Assembly: GCA_003527965.1 (NCBI GenBank)
Contig: DPVY01000229.1
Coordinates: 1-20,579 of the forward strand
Direction: 5' to 3'
DNA length: 20,579 nucleotides
Source of the DNA: Fidelibacterota bacterium
Lineage (GTDB): Bacteria > Fidelibacterota > UBA2242
Under the pieces are notes generated by a model. The model saw only the letters and a program-made list of their open reading frames with translations, searched no databases and was not told the origin of the DNA. The position numbers were made by a program, and so were the translations under genes. Below, one piece after another: positions 1 to 8,055 of this stretch (its first letter is position 1; each line of letters starts with the position of its first letter).

Positions 1-325
1 TCGGCTTAAAATCCGCAAATACATTTAGGTGGGTATAGCGCGTATCACGATTATTGATATCCTCATGATATGTCCCGCCCCAGCGAAAGGTCTTGCCGGC
101 GGTAATTTCCAAACCCTGCGTGTCAATATTATGATCTCTCAGCATTTTGATGGCATCATGAGGATAGTCGTTTCCGGCGACGCCAACCAGATTTACGCGA
201 GTAAAATGAGAAGCCGCCACGGAAAAAAAGATCGCGCTTCCGCCGAGAGAATTCTTCCGTTCTCCAAAAGGGGTCTTCACGTCGTCAAAGGCTACCGAGC
301 CGACTACAAGTACAGAACTGTTCAT
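1..325 (-). CDS. PfkB-family carbohydrate kinase, N-terminal part (runs off the left edge)
   Basis: The minus strand opens with ATG at 325 and stays open for 108 codons to the window edge, so the C-terminus, with the catalytic Asp and ATP site, is not visible. The protein starts MNSSVLVVGSVAFDDVKTP and continues with LGGSAIFFSVAASHF at about residues 27-41, then NLVGVAGNDYP. A hydrophobic first strand, a glycine pair with small residues, and the GVAGND segment are the N-terminal pattern of the PfkB/ribokinase family, which phosphorylates sugars or nucleosides. The substrate cannot be told from this part. It is divergent from the NUDIX gene across 91 bp, which may hold promoters for both. A plus-strand open frame over the same DNA is its shadow. 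Confidence 0.85.
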   Translation of the reverse strand, partial: MNSSVLVVGSVAFDDVKTPFGERKNSLGGSAIFFSVAASHFTRVNLVGVAGNDYPHDAIKMLRDHNIDTQGLEITAGKTFRWGGTYHEDINNRDTRYTHLNVFADFKP

Positions 326-416
326 ATTCACCCTGTTTTATTGTCAATCTTACCCGGGAAGTTACGAAAGAGTTGTTTTGTTTTCAATATACTTCAGTAT
401 TCGGTAAATTAAAACT

Positions 417-926
417 ATGAAATACCGTTACTGTTATCATTGTGGAACCCGGACTGTCGGCAAACAAATTGACGGCAGATTGCGGGATTTTTGCAAAAAT
501 TGTCAGTTGCCTCTTTATGAAAACCCGATTCCCTCGGTGGCTGTTGTGGTGGCAAATCAGCCGGGAGAATTGTTGCTGGTGCGCCGAGGTGTCGAGCCGG
601 GAATCGGTGAATGGTGTTTACCCGGCGGTTTTATTGAAATCGGTGAAACCCCACAGGAAGCGGCGGTTCGGGAATTGAAAGAGGAGCTTGGAATTGATAT
701 TCAAAACCCTCAATTATTGGATGTCGGGAGCCATATAAACGGTTATTACGGAGATGTCCTGATAATCGGTTTTACACTTCAAATTGATGATAATTTAAAA
801 ATTATTCCCGGTGATGATGTTACTGAAGCCGTTTATTTTTCAATTGAAAATCGTCCCGATCTGGTTTTTAGAGTGCATGAAGACTTTTTAAACACCTGGT
901 TGGCAAACAGGAAAAACAATGAATAA
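417..926 (+). CDS. NUDIX hydrolase with N-terminal zinc ribbon
   Basis: The protein has 169 residues. An N-terminal Cys4 knuckle (C6, C9, C26, C29) is followed by a complete NUDIX box at residues 71-93, matching G-x5-E-x7-REU-x-EE-x-GU and ending REL-KEELGI. NUDIX enzymes cleave a nucleoside diphosphate linked to another group, using Mg2+ held by the glutamates of the box. A zinc ribbon before the fold is seen in NADH-pyrophosphatase-like and ADP-ribose-type members; the exact substrate is not evident. ATG at 417 places the ribbon right at the N-terminus. The stop overlaps the start of mnmA by 8 bp, so the two are very likely co-transcribed and translationally coupled. Confidence 0.9.
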   Translation: MKYRYCYHCGTRTVGKQIDGRLRDFCKNCQLPLYENPIPSVAVVVANQPGELLLVRRGVEPGIGEWCLPGGFIEIGETPQEAAVRELKEELGIDIQNPQLLDVGSHINGYYGDVLIIGFTLQIDDNLKIIPGDDVTEAVYFSIENRPDLVFRVHEDFLNTWLANRKNNE

Positions 927-2025
927 CACGTCAGGCAAGGGCACGATTATCGTCGCCATGAGCGGCGGTGTGGACAGCTCTGTTGCCGCTTACCTCCTGA
1001 AAAAAGATGGATATAATCCAATCGGGATTACTTTTAAATTGTGGTGCCATGAAGGCGCCGATCATATTGATGCAATTATTCACAGAGCCGAAAAAATATC
1101 CCGTCAACTGGGAATTGAGCACCGGACGGTTGATATTGAAAAAGAATTTGAAGATACCGTTGTGCATCAATTTATTGAAGAATACCTTGCCGGGAGAACA
1201 CCCAATCCGTGTGTATTTTGTAATCGTGTGATCAAATGGCGATATTTACTTCAGATAGCGGAAGAGCTGCGGGCATCTTATGTTGCTACCGGACATTATG
1301 TGAGAATTGTAAAGAATCAAAACAGCGCAAGATATGAAATCCATACGGGATTGGATCCTCAAAAGGATCAGTCCTATGTATTATGGCAGCTTTCTCAGGA
1401 AATGCTGAGTAAAACCAAATTTCCGTTAGGAACATTGCATAAATCCGAAGTTAAAAAACTGGCTGATGAATTAGGGCTTTCCTTTAGTGAACAGAAAGAG
1501 AGCCAGGATGTCTGTTTTTTACCGGATAACGATTATCGTGATTTTCTCAATCGTTATGTTCCGGAAAAAGTAGCCGCTATTTCTCGTGGAGAATTACTGG
1601 ATGAACAGGGGAATGTGCTGGGTAGTCATGACGGGTTTTATAATTTTACGATTGGACAACGCAAGGGATTTAAAAGAGGATTCAGTGAGCGAAAATATGT
1701 CAAGCAGATCATTGCTGATAAGAATCAGGTGATTATTTCCGGCAATGATAGTCTGTTTAGCGATGGAATGATCCTGGAGGGTGTGAATTGGGTCAGCGAA
1801 AATCCGCAGGCGAAAACCGACGGTGTTATTAAAATACGCTATAATCATAAGGGTGTTCGCTGCCATGTTGAGGAGATAGATTCGGATCGTCTGCAGGTTC
1901 GATTTGAAGAGCGCCAGCGGGCAGTCACTCCCGGACAGTCAGCCGTGCTATATCGGGGTGACCGGCTTGTACTGGGAGGAATTATTACAAAAAGTATTAA
2001 TAAATTAATATGGAATCAGGGCTGA
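919..2025 (+). CDS. mnmA: tRNA-specific 2-thiouridylase MnmA
   Basis: The 368-residue protein thiolates U34 of the tRNAs for Lys, Glu and Gln, by adenylating the uridine and inserting sulfur. The PP-loop AMSGGVDSS is at residues 13-21, ATGHY at 123-127, DQSYVLW at 150-156, SQDVCF with the conserved C199 at 195-200, and TIGQRKG at 244-250. Length is normal for the family. The first active-site loop reads NPCVFCN, with C98 and C101, instead of the single-Cys NPDxxCN of E. coli. With C199 this gives three cysteines, as in MnmA proteins reported to bind a [4Fe-4S] cluster. ATG at 919 lies inside the end of the NUDIX gene, and panB follows after 3 bp. Confidence 0.96.
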   Translation: MNNTSGKGTIIVAMSGGVDSSVAAYLLKKDGYNPIGITFKLWCHEGADHIDAIIHRAEKISRQLGIEHRTVDIEKEFEDTVVHQFIEEYLAGRTPNPCVFCNRVIKWRYLLQIAEELRASYVATGHYVRIVKNQNSARYEIHTGLDPQKDQSYVLWQLSQEMLSKTKFPLGTLHKSEVKKLADELGLSFSEQKESQDVCFLPDNDYRDFLNRYVPEKVAAISRGELLDEQGNVLGSHDGFYNFTIGQRKGFKRGFSERKYVKQIIADKNQVIISGNDSLFSDGMILEGVNWVSENPQAKTDGVIKIRYNHKGVRCHVEEIDSDRLQVRFEERQRAVTPGQSAVLYRGDRLVLGGIITKSINKLIWNQG

Positions 2026-2028
2026 AAA

Positions 2029-2829
2029 ATGGATAATAAAATCAGAGTTTCGACGATTTTAAGGAGAAAGTCCGAGGAGGTTAAGATTACGGCGTTAACA
2101 GCCTATGATTACACTTTCGGGTATTTAATTGATGAAGCCGGCGTGGATCTGATTCTGGTGGGCGATTCTTGCGGGAATGTCTGTGCCGGATATGAAACGA
2201 CCTTGCCGGTGACGGTTGAGGAGATGATTTATCATACCCGTTCCGTTAAAAGGGGCGTTAAGCGAGCGTTGCTGGTTGCCGACATGCCGTTTATGTCTTA
2301 TCAGGAAACCATCGAACAAGCCTTGCATAATGCCGGTCGGTTTATGAAAGAGGGCAGTGCCGAAGCGGTAAAGCTGGAAGGCGGTGAGCATATCTGTACA
2401 ACAGTTCGCCGGATGGTAGATATTGGTATTCCGGTGATGGGACATCTCGGTTTTACACCGCAGAGCGTTCATGAATTTGGGGGTTATAAAATTCGCGGAA
2501 AAGATGAAAAAGAAGCCGCCCGGATTAAACAGGACGCCCTGGCGCTTCAGGATGCCGGCGCATTTTCAATTGTATTGGAAAAAGTCCCGTCTCTATTGGC
2601 GAAAGAAATTTCGGAATCCCTGAAGATACCGACAATCGGAATTGGAGCGGGTCCGGACTGTGACGGTCAGATCCTTGTCTCTTACGATTTACTGGGATTG
2701 TACGATAAGATGAATTTAAAATTCGTGCGCCGGTATGCAAACTTGGGAGAAGAGGTCAGAAATGCTGTCGCTAATTATTGTCATGACATAAAAAACAATA
2801 CATTCCCGTCGGACAAAGAGAGTTATTAA
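2029..2829 (+). CDS. panB: 3-methyl-2-oxobutanoate hydroxymethyltransferase PanB
   Basis: This is the first committed enzyme of pantothenate synthesis: it adds a one-carbon unit from methylene-tetrahydrofolate to ketoisovalerate to form ketopantoate. The 266-residue length is typical. Near the N-terminus TALTAYDYTF is followed by LVGDSCGN, with D46; D85 in VADMPF and the K-L-E-G-G stretch at 116-120 complete the expected metal site. GHLGFTPQSVHEFGGYKIRGK-type sequence starts at 138 and the catalytic Glu is E184 in VLEKVP. The gene starts 3 bp after mnmA and precedes panC by 24 bp, so it belongs to the same run. No panD or panE is present in the window. Confidence 0.97.
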   Translation: MDNKIRVSTILRRKSEEVKITALTAYDYTFGYLIDEAGVDLILVGDSCGNVCAGYETTLPVTVEEMIYHTRSVKRGVKRALLVADMPFMSYQETIEQALHNAGRFMKEGSAEAVKLEGGEHICTTVRRMVDIGIPVMGHLGFTPQSVHEFGGYKIRGKDEKEAARIKQDALALQDAGAFSIVLEKVPSLLAKEISESLKIPTIGIGAGPDCDGQILVSYDLLGLYDKMNLKFVRRYANLGEEVRNAVANYCHDIKNNTFPSDKESY

Positions 2830-2853
2830 TATTTTAACTGGTTACGGGATATT

Positions 2854-3708
2854 ATGAAAGTTATTAGAAAAATTTCGGAATTAAGATCTGAACTGACAAT
2901 TCACCGTAAAGCCGGAAGCAGGGTCGGGTTAGTGCCGACTATGGGATATTTTCATGAGGGACATCTGTCCCTGATGGATGTGGCGCGGAAAGATAGTGAT
3001 ATAGTTGTCGTGAGCCTCTTTGTGAATCCGACCCAGTTTGGGCCTAATGAAGATTTGGTAAAATATCCGCGTGATTTTGAGCGGGATGAACGCCTGGCAA
3101 AGGAACGTGGTGCGGATATTATTTTTTATCCCGATAGCCGGGAAATGTATCCCGACCCTTTTCTTACTTATGTTATAACTGAAAAATTGTCCGGTGTGTT
3201 ATGCGGAGAATCAAGACCCATCCATTTTCGCGGTGTTACAACTATCGTCGCTAAACTCTTCAATATAATTCAGCCCGATGTAGCGGTATTCGGGCGGAAA
3301 GATGCCCAGCAGGCAATTATCATAAAAAAAATGGTCGCGGATTTAAATTTCCCGGTTGAAATTATCGTGGCGCCGATTATCCGTGAAGCCGATGGGTTGG
3401 CAATGAGTTCCCGCAATACATATTTAAGTTCCGAAGAGCGCAAACAAGCCCCAATAATTTACCGGGCATTGCAAAAAGCCACAGAAATGGTTCAGCGGGG
3501 AGAATTAAATGCCGGATGTGTAGAGCGCTCAATTCGCCAACAGATAGAAACGGCGCCTTTAGCCCGGATCGAATATATTGAAATTGTTAATGAAAAAAAT
3601 CTGGAACCGGTAAAAACCATTGATCCCGGAACTTTTGTTGCAGTAGCGGTTTGGTTTGGGAAGACCCGTCTGATTGATAATGTGGTTCTTATTGATTTAG
3701 ACCGGTAA
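2854..3708 (+). CDS. panC: Pantothenate synthetase (pantoate--beta-alanine ligase) PanC
   Basis: The enzyme joins pantoate and beta-alanine with ATP through a pantoyl-adenylate, the last step of pantothenate synthesis. The 284 residues match the family length. The HIGH-type nucleotidyl-transferase motif PTMGYFHEGH is at 28-37, with H34 and H37. FVNPTQFGPNEDL is at 56-68, FGRKDAQQ at 146-153, and MSSRNTYLS at 184-192, where family KMSKS-like function resides. It directly follows panB in the usual panBC order. There is no clear terminator hairpin after it; the next gene has its own promoter. Confidence 0.97.
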   Translation: MKVIRKISELRSELTIHRKAGSRVGLVPTMGYFHEGHLSLMDVARKDSDIVVVSLFVNPTQFGPNEDLVKYPRDFERDERLAKERGADIIFYPDSREMYPDPFLTYVITEKLSGVLCGESRPIHFRGVTTIVAKLFNIIQPDVAVFGRKDAQQAIIIKKMVADLNFPVEIIVAPIIREADGLAMSSRNTYLSSEERKQAPIIYRALQKATEMVQRGELNAGCVERSIRQQIETAPLARIEYIEIVNEKNLEPVKTIDPGTFVAVAVWFGKTRLIDNVVLIDLDR

Positions 3709-3822
3709 CAGGCTGTAATATCGGAACATTTCGCCGCCAATAAAGTTACAGGAATAATAGTTTTTTAACATTTTACCGGAAAAATAGGCTTAGATTATCA
3801 TTGAAAAATTTCGATAATAGGC

Positions 3823-3851
3823 TTGACAAACTCGCTCAAATCCGTTAAAAT
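3823..3851 (+). promoter_or_regulatory. Sigma-70-type promoter for the 3889 gene
   Basis: TTGACA (3823-3828) and TAAAAT (3846-3851) are separated by exactly 17 bp, a near-consensus pair. The next ATG is 38 bp after the -10 box, with AAAGGTGAT at 3877-3885 as the ribosome site. It starts a new transcription unit after panC. A short direct repeat, AATAGGCTT, occurs twice upstream (near 3783 and 3815). Confidence 0.7.
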
Positions 3852-3888
3852 GAGTAGTGATTTTAAAGAGCAAGGCAAAGGTGATTAA

Positions 3889-4380
3889 ATGATGAAAAAA
3901 TTAATGCGGCTTTTCGTTATATTCAGTTTGGGCTGCTTGTCGGTAAGTCTGCCGGCGCAATTAAAAAGTCAGCTGCCAAAGCCTATTGCAATGGAAGATG
4001 CGATCCGGATTCCCGGAATCAATTCTACCAATTTGGGAATAAATTTCATTGATCCAAACCGGTTTTTTATGAATCAATCCTATTCGTTGTCCTTTTCCAG
4101 CTGGGGCGGAAACTCGGCTTCGATGGGAGTTTATCAAAATTCCATGTCATATATTTTTTCCGATAAACTCCTGGTCACTACTCGTCTTGGATTTGTTCAC
4201 GATCCTTTGAATATGGGTATGATGACAGATCAAACAAATTTAATGGATAATCTGACGTACGGAGCCGATCTGACATATCGTCCTAAAGAGAATGTAATGT
4301 TCAAAATACGATTTGACAAGTCGCCCTATTATTACCGAAGCGGCTTTTATCCCTATGGTTACTCTTCTTTTCCCTATTAA
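3889..4380 (+). CDS. Small exported protein of unknown function, possibly outer-membrane associated
   Basis: The 163-residue protein starts MMKKLMRLFVIFSLGC and continues hydrophobic to LPAQ, a clear signal peptide. Cleavage after LPA near residue 23 is plausible; C16 could instead make a lipoprotein, but the hydrophobic core before it is short. The mature part has alternating polar and hydrophobic stretches, many Met, Asn and Ser residues and a C-terminal tail extremely rich in aromatics (about 144-163, ending SSFPY), which suggests beta structure ending in an aromatic residue as in outer-membrane proteins. I do not recognise a family. It lies 11 bp before the LytR_C gene and is probably co-transcribed with it and rsfS. 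Confidence 0.75.
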   Translation: MMKKLMRLFVIFSLGCLSVSLPAQLKSQLPKPIAMEDAIRIPGINSTNLGINFIDPNRFFMNQSYSLSFSSWGGNSASMGVYQNSMSYIFSDKLLVTTRLGFVHDPLNMGMMTDQTNLMDNLTYGADLTYRPKENVMFKIRFDKSPYYYRSGFYPYGYSSFPY

Positions 4381-4391
4381 TTGGCGGGCAT

Positions 4392-4934
4392 GTGGCAAAA
4401 ACTATTGTAAAACGTTCAAAATACAAAAAACAAAAAAAAGCCAAAGTATATAATCCGGATATTCAAAAATGGCTTCTGAATCTGGCGATTTTTTCTCTAT
4501 CGATTGTCATTGTCGGCTTCATCTTCTCCATGGGAAAGCGACTTGTTCAAAATCCCGATAAAGTCGTGTTAAGCCAGGTTAATGAAGTCATTCCCGGCGA
4601 TATTCCATATCAGCGAATTGTGGTTGAGGTATTGAACGGCTGTGGAACACGGGGTATTGCCCAGAAATTTACTAATTTGCTGCGTTCAGAGGGCTTCGAT
4701 GTTATTTACACCGGCAATGCCGACCGGATGACTTATGATTACACCCAATTAATTGAACGGGTTGAAGCGCCCGATAAGGTTAAAGAAGTTAATGAGGTTC
4801 TCCAACTTCATCCTCAGCGTGTGACGAAGAGCATCGATCTGTCTTTGCACGTTGATTTAACATTAATTATTGGAAAGGATTATAGCAGCTTGCCTGTTTA
4901 CAGCAGAGTATTAGAGATCCGTGAAATTTATTAA
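4392..4934 (+). CDS. Membrane-anchored LytR_C domain protein
   Basis: The protein has a basic N-terminus (KRSKYKKQKKAK, 7-18), one transmembrane helix at about 27-48 and an extracytoplasmic C-terminal domain from about 75 to 165. That domain begins IVVEVLNGCGTRGIAQ and ends with a hydrophobic strand before IGKDYSSL, the pattern of the LytR_C domain found attached to LytR-CpsA-Psr proteins or alone after a membrane anchor. Its biochemical role is unknown. GTG at 4392 is the chosen start: the overlapping ATG at 4390 is out of frame and stops after six codons. GGCGGG lies just before it. The gene sits 5 bp before rsfS. Confidence 0.85.
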   Translation: MAKTIVKRSKYKKQKKAKVYNPDIQKWLLNLAIFSLSIVIVGFIFSMGKRLVQNPDKVVLSQVNEVIPGDIPYQRIVVEVLNGCGTRGIAQKFTNLLRSEGFDVIYTGNADRMTYDYTQLIERVEAPDKVKEVNEVLQLHPQRVTKSIDLSLHVDLTLIIGKDYSSLPVYSRVLEIREIY

Positions 4935-4939
4935 TTAAA

Positions 4940-5341
4940 ATGACAGATAAACAATTGACGAAACACCAAACAGACATATACAATCTCGTGAAAAAAGCGG
5001 CTGAAGCCGCCCATAATAAAAAAGCCACAGATGTTGTGATTTTGACCTTAAAAGATCTGACTTCCGTGACTGATTACTTTGTGATTTGCACCGGCGAAGT
5101 AGATGCTCACGTCAAAGCTATTGCCGATGAAATCCGCAGAGCGCTGAAACATGAAATCAAACCCTGGCACATTGAAGGCGCCACTAATCTTCAATGGGTG
5201 TTGATGGATTATGTCGATTTTGTTGTGCATATTTTTCAGAAAGATACACGGGAATACTATAATATTGAACGACTTTGGGCGGATGCTCCGATGGAACGAA
5301 TAGATATACCGGATGAAAACACAGCCGAAGCGAAAGAGTAG
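4940..5341 (+). CDS. rsfS: Ribosomal silencing factor RsfS
   Basis: RsfS binds uL14 on the large ribosomal subunit and blocks subunit joining when nutrients are short. The protein has 133 residues, slightly longer than the core family because of a short acidic tail. The family core is clear: KATDVVILTLKDLTSVTDYF at 28-47, VICTGEVDAHVKAIADE at 48-64, then PWHIEGATNLQWVLMDYVDF at 75-94, VVHIF and REYYNIERLWADAP up to about 117. Pairing of rsfS with an upstream LytR_C-domain gene recurs in several bacterial groups as I recall, and here they are 5 bp apart. A T-rich run follows the stop, but without a convincing hairpin. Confidence 0.95.
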   Translation: MTDKQLTKHQTDIYNLVKKAAEAAHNKKATDVVILTLKDLTSVTDYFVICTGEVDAHVKAIADEIRRALKHEIKPWHIEGATNLQWVLMDYVDFVVHIFQKDTREYYNIERLWADAPMERIDIPDENTAEAKE

Positions 5342-5393
5342 TTTTTTTTAGATCGCCTGCCAAACATCAATATAAAGAAATACAGTTAATGTG

Positions 5394-5445
5394 AACGGTA
5401 TTCTTCTTTCATTGCGGGAATGCCGTTATCCGTGTAAATTACGGC
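5394..5445 (+). promoter_or_regulatory. argS leader with two mutually exclusive hairpins
   Basis: AACGGTATTC (5394-5403) can pair over all ten positions, with one G-U wobble, to GAATGCCGTT (5418-5427), leaving a 14-nt loop. Part of the second arm, GCCGT (5422-5426), can instead pair with ACGGC (5441-5445), close to the ribosome-site region AGAGAGAG before argS. No T-box features are present. A regulatory role is inference from the geometry alone. Confidence 0.3.
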
Positions 5446-5465
5446 GAGTTTAAAGAGAGAGAATA

Positions 5466-7100
5466 ATGGTTGAAATATTAAAAATAATATTGAAGAATGC
5501 TCTGGTAGCCCTGAATATTCAATTTGAGGATGAAATATTTATCGAGCGATCACGCCGGCCGGAATACGGACATTTTACGTCCAATATAGCCATGCTGTTG
5601 GCAAAAATACTGCGCCAGCCGCCGCTGAAAATTGCCGAGGATCTGGTTCGGGCAATCGATAAAAATGTCGAAGTAATTGATAAGGTAGAAGCCATAGCGC
5701 CGGGCTTTATTAATTTTTTCATAGCGCCTTCGGCATTTCAAAAAATTGTTACTGAGGTGTTGAAAGATGATAGAAATTTCGGCCGTTCGAATATTGGCAA
5801 GGGCGCCAAAGCGCAGGTTGAGTTCGTCAGTGCCAATCCCACCGGTCCTCTGACAGTTGGGCATGGCAGACAGGCCGTACTTGGTGATACCGTCGCCCGT
5901 ATTCTGGAATGGAACGGCTATGATGTAGACCGGGAATATTACTATAATGATGCCGGGCGCCAAATGCGGATTCTCGGTTATTCAACCTATATCCGTTATC
6001 GCCAGCTGCTGGGTTTTGATGATGTTTTTCCGGACGATCATTACCAGGGCGAATATATTATTGATGTTGCCCGGGGTATTCAAGAGAAATATGGCGATCA
6101 ATTAAAAGACGATCCGGAGAATAATATTTTTAAAAAATCGGCTGAAATGGCGGTTTTTGAGGATATTAAAAAAACGCTTGGCGATCTCGACATTGTTTTC
6201 GACAACTTTTATAACGAAAAAAGCCTGTACGATGACGGTCTGATTGAAGATGTTCTCAAGCGTTTTAAAGCTAAAAACGCAACTTACGAAAAAGACGGTG
6301 CTATCTGGTTTAAAGCGGGTGAGTACGGCGCCTCGGAAGACCGGGTGCTCTGGAAAAGCGTTGTAGATGAAGCGACTTATCGTTTGCCGGATATTGCCTA
6401 TCACGAAACCAAATTTAAACGGGGCTATGACCTGATTGTTGATATTTTCGGGGCGGATCATCATGCGACTGTCCCCGATGTATTGGCGGGATTGCATGCT
6501 CTGGGCTATAGCACGGATAATATCAGGATATTGATTCATCAATTTGTGACATTGACTCGGGGCGGTGAGAAGGTTAAGATGTCCACGCGCAAGGCGAATT
6601 ATGTGACATTGAGCGAATTAATAGACGAGGTGGGTAAGGATGTTGTCCGCTACTTTTACATCATGCGGGGCATGAAAAGCCATCTGAATTTCGATCTCAA
6701 TCTCGCTAAAACCGAGAGTGACGAAAACCCGGTATATTATCTGCAATATGCCCATGCCCGGATCGCCAGTATCTTGAGGAACGCCAAAGTTAAAGGCTTG
6801 ACTTTAGACGGGGATGTTGATTTATCACTATTAAGGGAAGACGAAACGATAATGCTGCTGAATGCACTAAGTGAATTCAAAGAAGTCGGCATTCTCTGCG
6901 GGCAAGCTCTTGAGCCCCAGATATTGACGACTTATCTCCAAAAACTGGCAACGGCTTTTCATAAATTTTATACTGTTCACCGGGTCATAACAGATGATAT
7001 TTTATTGTCGAGAACACGGTTAGCGCTTGTTACAGCCGTTAAAATAGTGCTTGCCAACGGCTTAAGATTACTGGGTATTAGCGCCCCGGATAGAATGTAA
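5466..7100 (+). CDS. argS: Arginyl-tRNA synthetase
   Basis: This class I synthetase charges tRNA-Arg. At 544 residues it is a normal if slightly short member. The N-terminal Arg-tRNA synthetase (tRNA D-loop-binding) domain covers about 1-90. The catalytic core has VSANPTGPLTVGHGR at 121-135, the HIGH motif with HVGH-like TVGHG. DIFGADHHATVPDV at 326-339 is followed by KMSTR at 371-375, the KMSKS-loop equivalent; ArgS often departs from canonical KMSKS. The DALR-type anticodon-binding domain begins near 425 (YLQYAHARIASILRNA). ATG at 5466 follows AGAGAGAG. The gene is convergent with pheA; a weak 6-bp inverted repeat (TATTCG 7123-7128, CGAATA 7141-7146) lies in the 112-bp gap. Confidence 0.97.
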   Translation: MVEILKIILKNALVALNIQFEDEIFIERSRRPEYGHFTSNIAMLLAKILRQPPLKIAEDLVRAIDKNVEVIDKVEAIAPGFINFFIAPSAFQKIVTEVLKDDRNFGRSNIGKGAKAQVEFVSANPTGPLTVGHGRQAVLGDTVARILEWNGYDVDREYYYNDAGRQMRILGYSTYIRYRQLLGFDDVFPDDHYQGEYIIDVARGIQEKYGDQLKDDPENNIFKKSAEMAVFEDIKKTLGDLDIVFDNFYNEKSLYDDGLIEDVLKRFKAKNATYEKDGAIWFKAGEYGASEDRVLWKSVVDEATYRLPDIAYHETKFKRGYDLIVDIFGADHHATVPDVLAGLHALGYSTDNIRILIHQFVTLTRGGEKVKMSTRKANYVTLSELIDEVGKDVVRYFYIMRGMKSHLNFDLNLAKTESDENPVYYLQYAHARIASILRNAKVKGLTLDGDVDLSLLREDETIMLLNALSEFKEVGILCGQALEPQILTTYLQKLATAFHKFYTVHRVITDDILLSRTRLALVTAVKIVLANGLRLLGISAPDRM

Positions 7101-7212
7101 CCGGATATATTTTTGGGAATAGTATTCGTAATAATTTAAGCGAATATATCAGGGGAAATATATTTAGCCGGGATATTAATCCTCTGCCAGGCATTACGCA
7201 ACAGTACCACTC

Positions 7213-8055
7213 TTAGCGCTTGGCGGCTGATTTATAGGAGCCGAGGACCTTCAGGAAAGCTGTGATTTCTTCGAGATGTCGGATGGCATTGCGGCAGCGT
7301 TCTTCTTCCATATTTCCCGCGAAATCCAGATAGAAAAAATACTCCCAAGGTTTTCCCCGCAGGGGTCGGGATTCAATTTTCAGAAGATCAATATCCCGGA
7401 GTGCAAACACGCTCAGACTTTTGAACAGGGCGCCGGGGATGTTCTTTATGGAAAAGATTATGGATGTTTTATCGGCATTAATAGGCGTTTGAACATTTTT
7501 GGAAATTATATAAAAACGAGTATAATTTTCCGGAATATCCTCGATCTCTTCCCTGATGATTTTCATGCCGTAATCATTGGCGGCTTGCCGGCTCGCAATT
7601 GCGGCGGCTTGCAGCAGCTGTTTGTCACGAATATCTTTCACGCTGCCGGCGGTATCATAGCTGGCGATGGTTTCGACATTTTCCAGTGAACTCAGAAATT
7701 CGTGGCATTGCTGCAGTGCCTGGGGATGGGAATAGACGACCCGAATATCTTGCAGATGTACGCCGGGACAGGTAATAAGATGTTGCTCAATGCGGATCGA
7801 TGTTTCACCGGCGATGGCAACCGTTGACTCCAGAAGCAGATCCAGGTTTTGATAGATACTGCCGGTAAGAGAATTTTCGACTGGAACAATTCCGAAATCG
7901 CTTTTACCATTTTCAACTGCCGTAAAAACGTCCTTGAACTGCCGGCAGGGCAGGGTCTCAATTTCCCGATTGAAGTATTTCTTGGCGGCGATTTCACTGA
8001 AGGCGTAATGAGCTCCCTGGAAAGCGACCGTTGGTTGGATTTTTGATGTTATCAT
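7213..8055 (-). CDS. pheA: Prephenate dehydratase (monofunctional, with ACT domain)
   Basis: The enzyme converts prephenate to phenylpyruvate for phenylalanine synthesis. The 280 residues fit the monofunctional type without chorismate mutase. The catalytic domain covers about 8-185: VAFQGAHYAFSE at 10-21, GIVPVENSLTGSI at 55-67, and NYTRF with the catalytic Thr at 177-181. The C-terminal ACT domain (about 197-275) keeps GALFKSL (208-214) and ESRP (228-231), the motifs that bind phenylalanine for feedback inhibition. The start overlaps the stop of the adenosyltransferase gene by 4 bp (ATGA), so the two are translationally coupled although they have unrelated roles. Confidence 0.96.
   Translation of the reverse strand: MITSKIQPTVAFQGAHYAFSEIAAKKYFNREIETLPCRQFKDVFTAVENGKSDFGIVPVENSLTGSIYQNLDLLLESTVAIAGETSIRIEQHLITCPGVHLQDIRVVYSHPQALQQCHEFLSSLENVETIASYDTAGSVKDIRDKQLLQAAAIASRQAANDYGMKIIREEIEDIPENYTRFYIISKNVQTPINADKTSIIFSIKNIPGALFKSLSVFALRDIDLLKIESRPLRGKPWEYFFYLDFAGNMEEERCRNAIRHLEEITAFLKVLGSYKSAAKR

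Noticed and set aside
29..412. Plus-strand 127-codon open frame at the left edge
   Set aside because: It is antisense to the PfkB kinase, whose N-terminal motifs are clear on the minus strand, and its translation resembles no protein.
3889..3936. Lipoprotein signal with C16 in the exported protein
   Set aside because: The hydrophobic core before the Cys is short and SLGC is a weak lipobox; ordinary signal-peptide cleavage after LPA is at least as likely.
5342..5465. T-box riboswitch before argS
   Set aside because: No specifier-loop architecture or T-box sequence is present.
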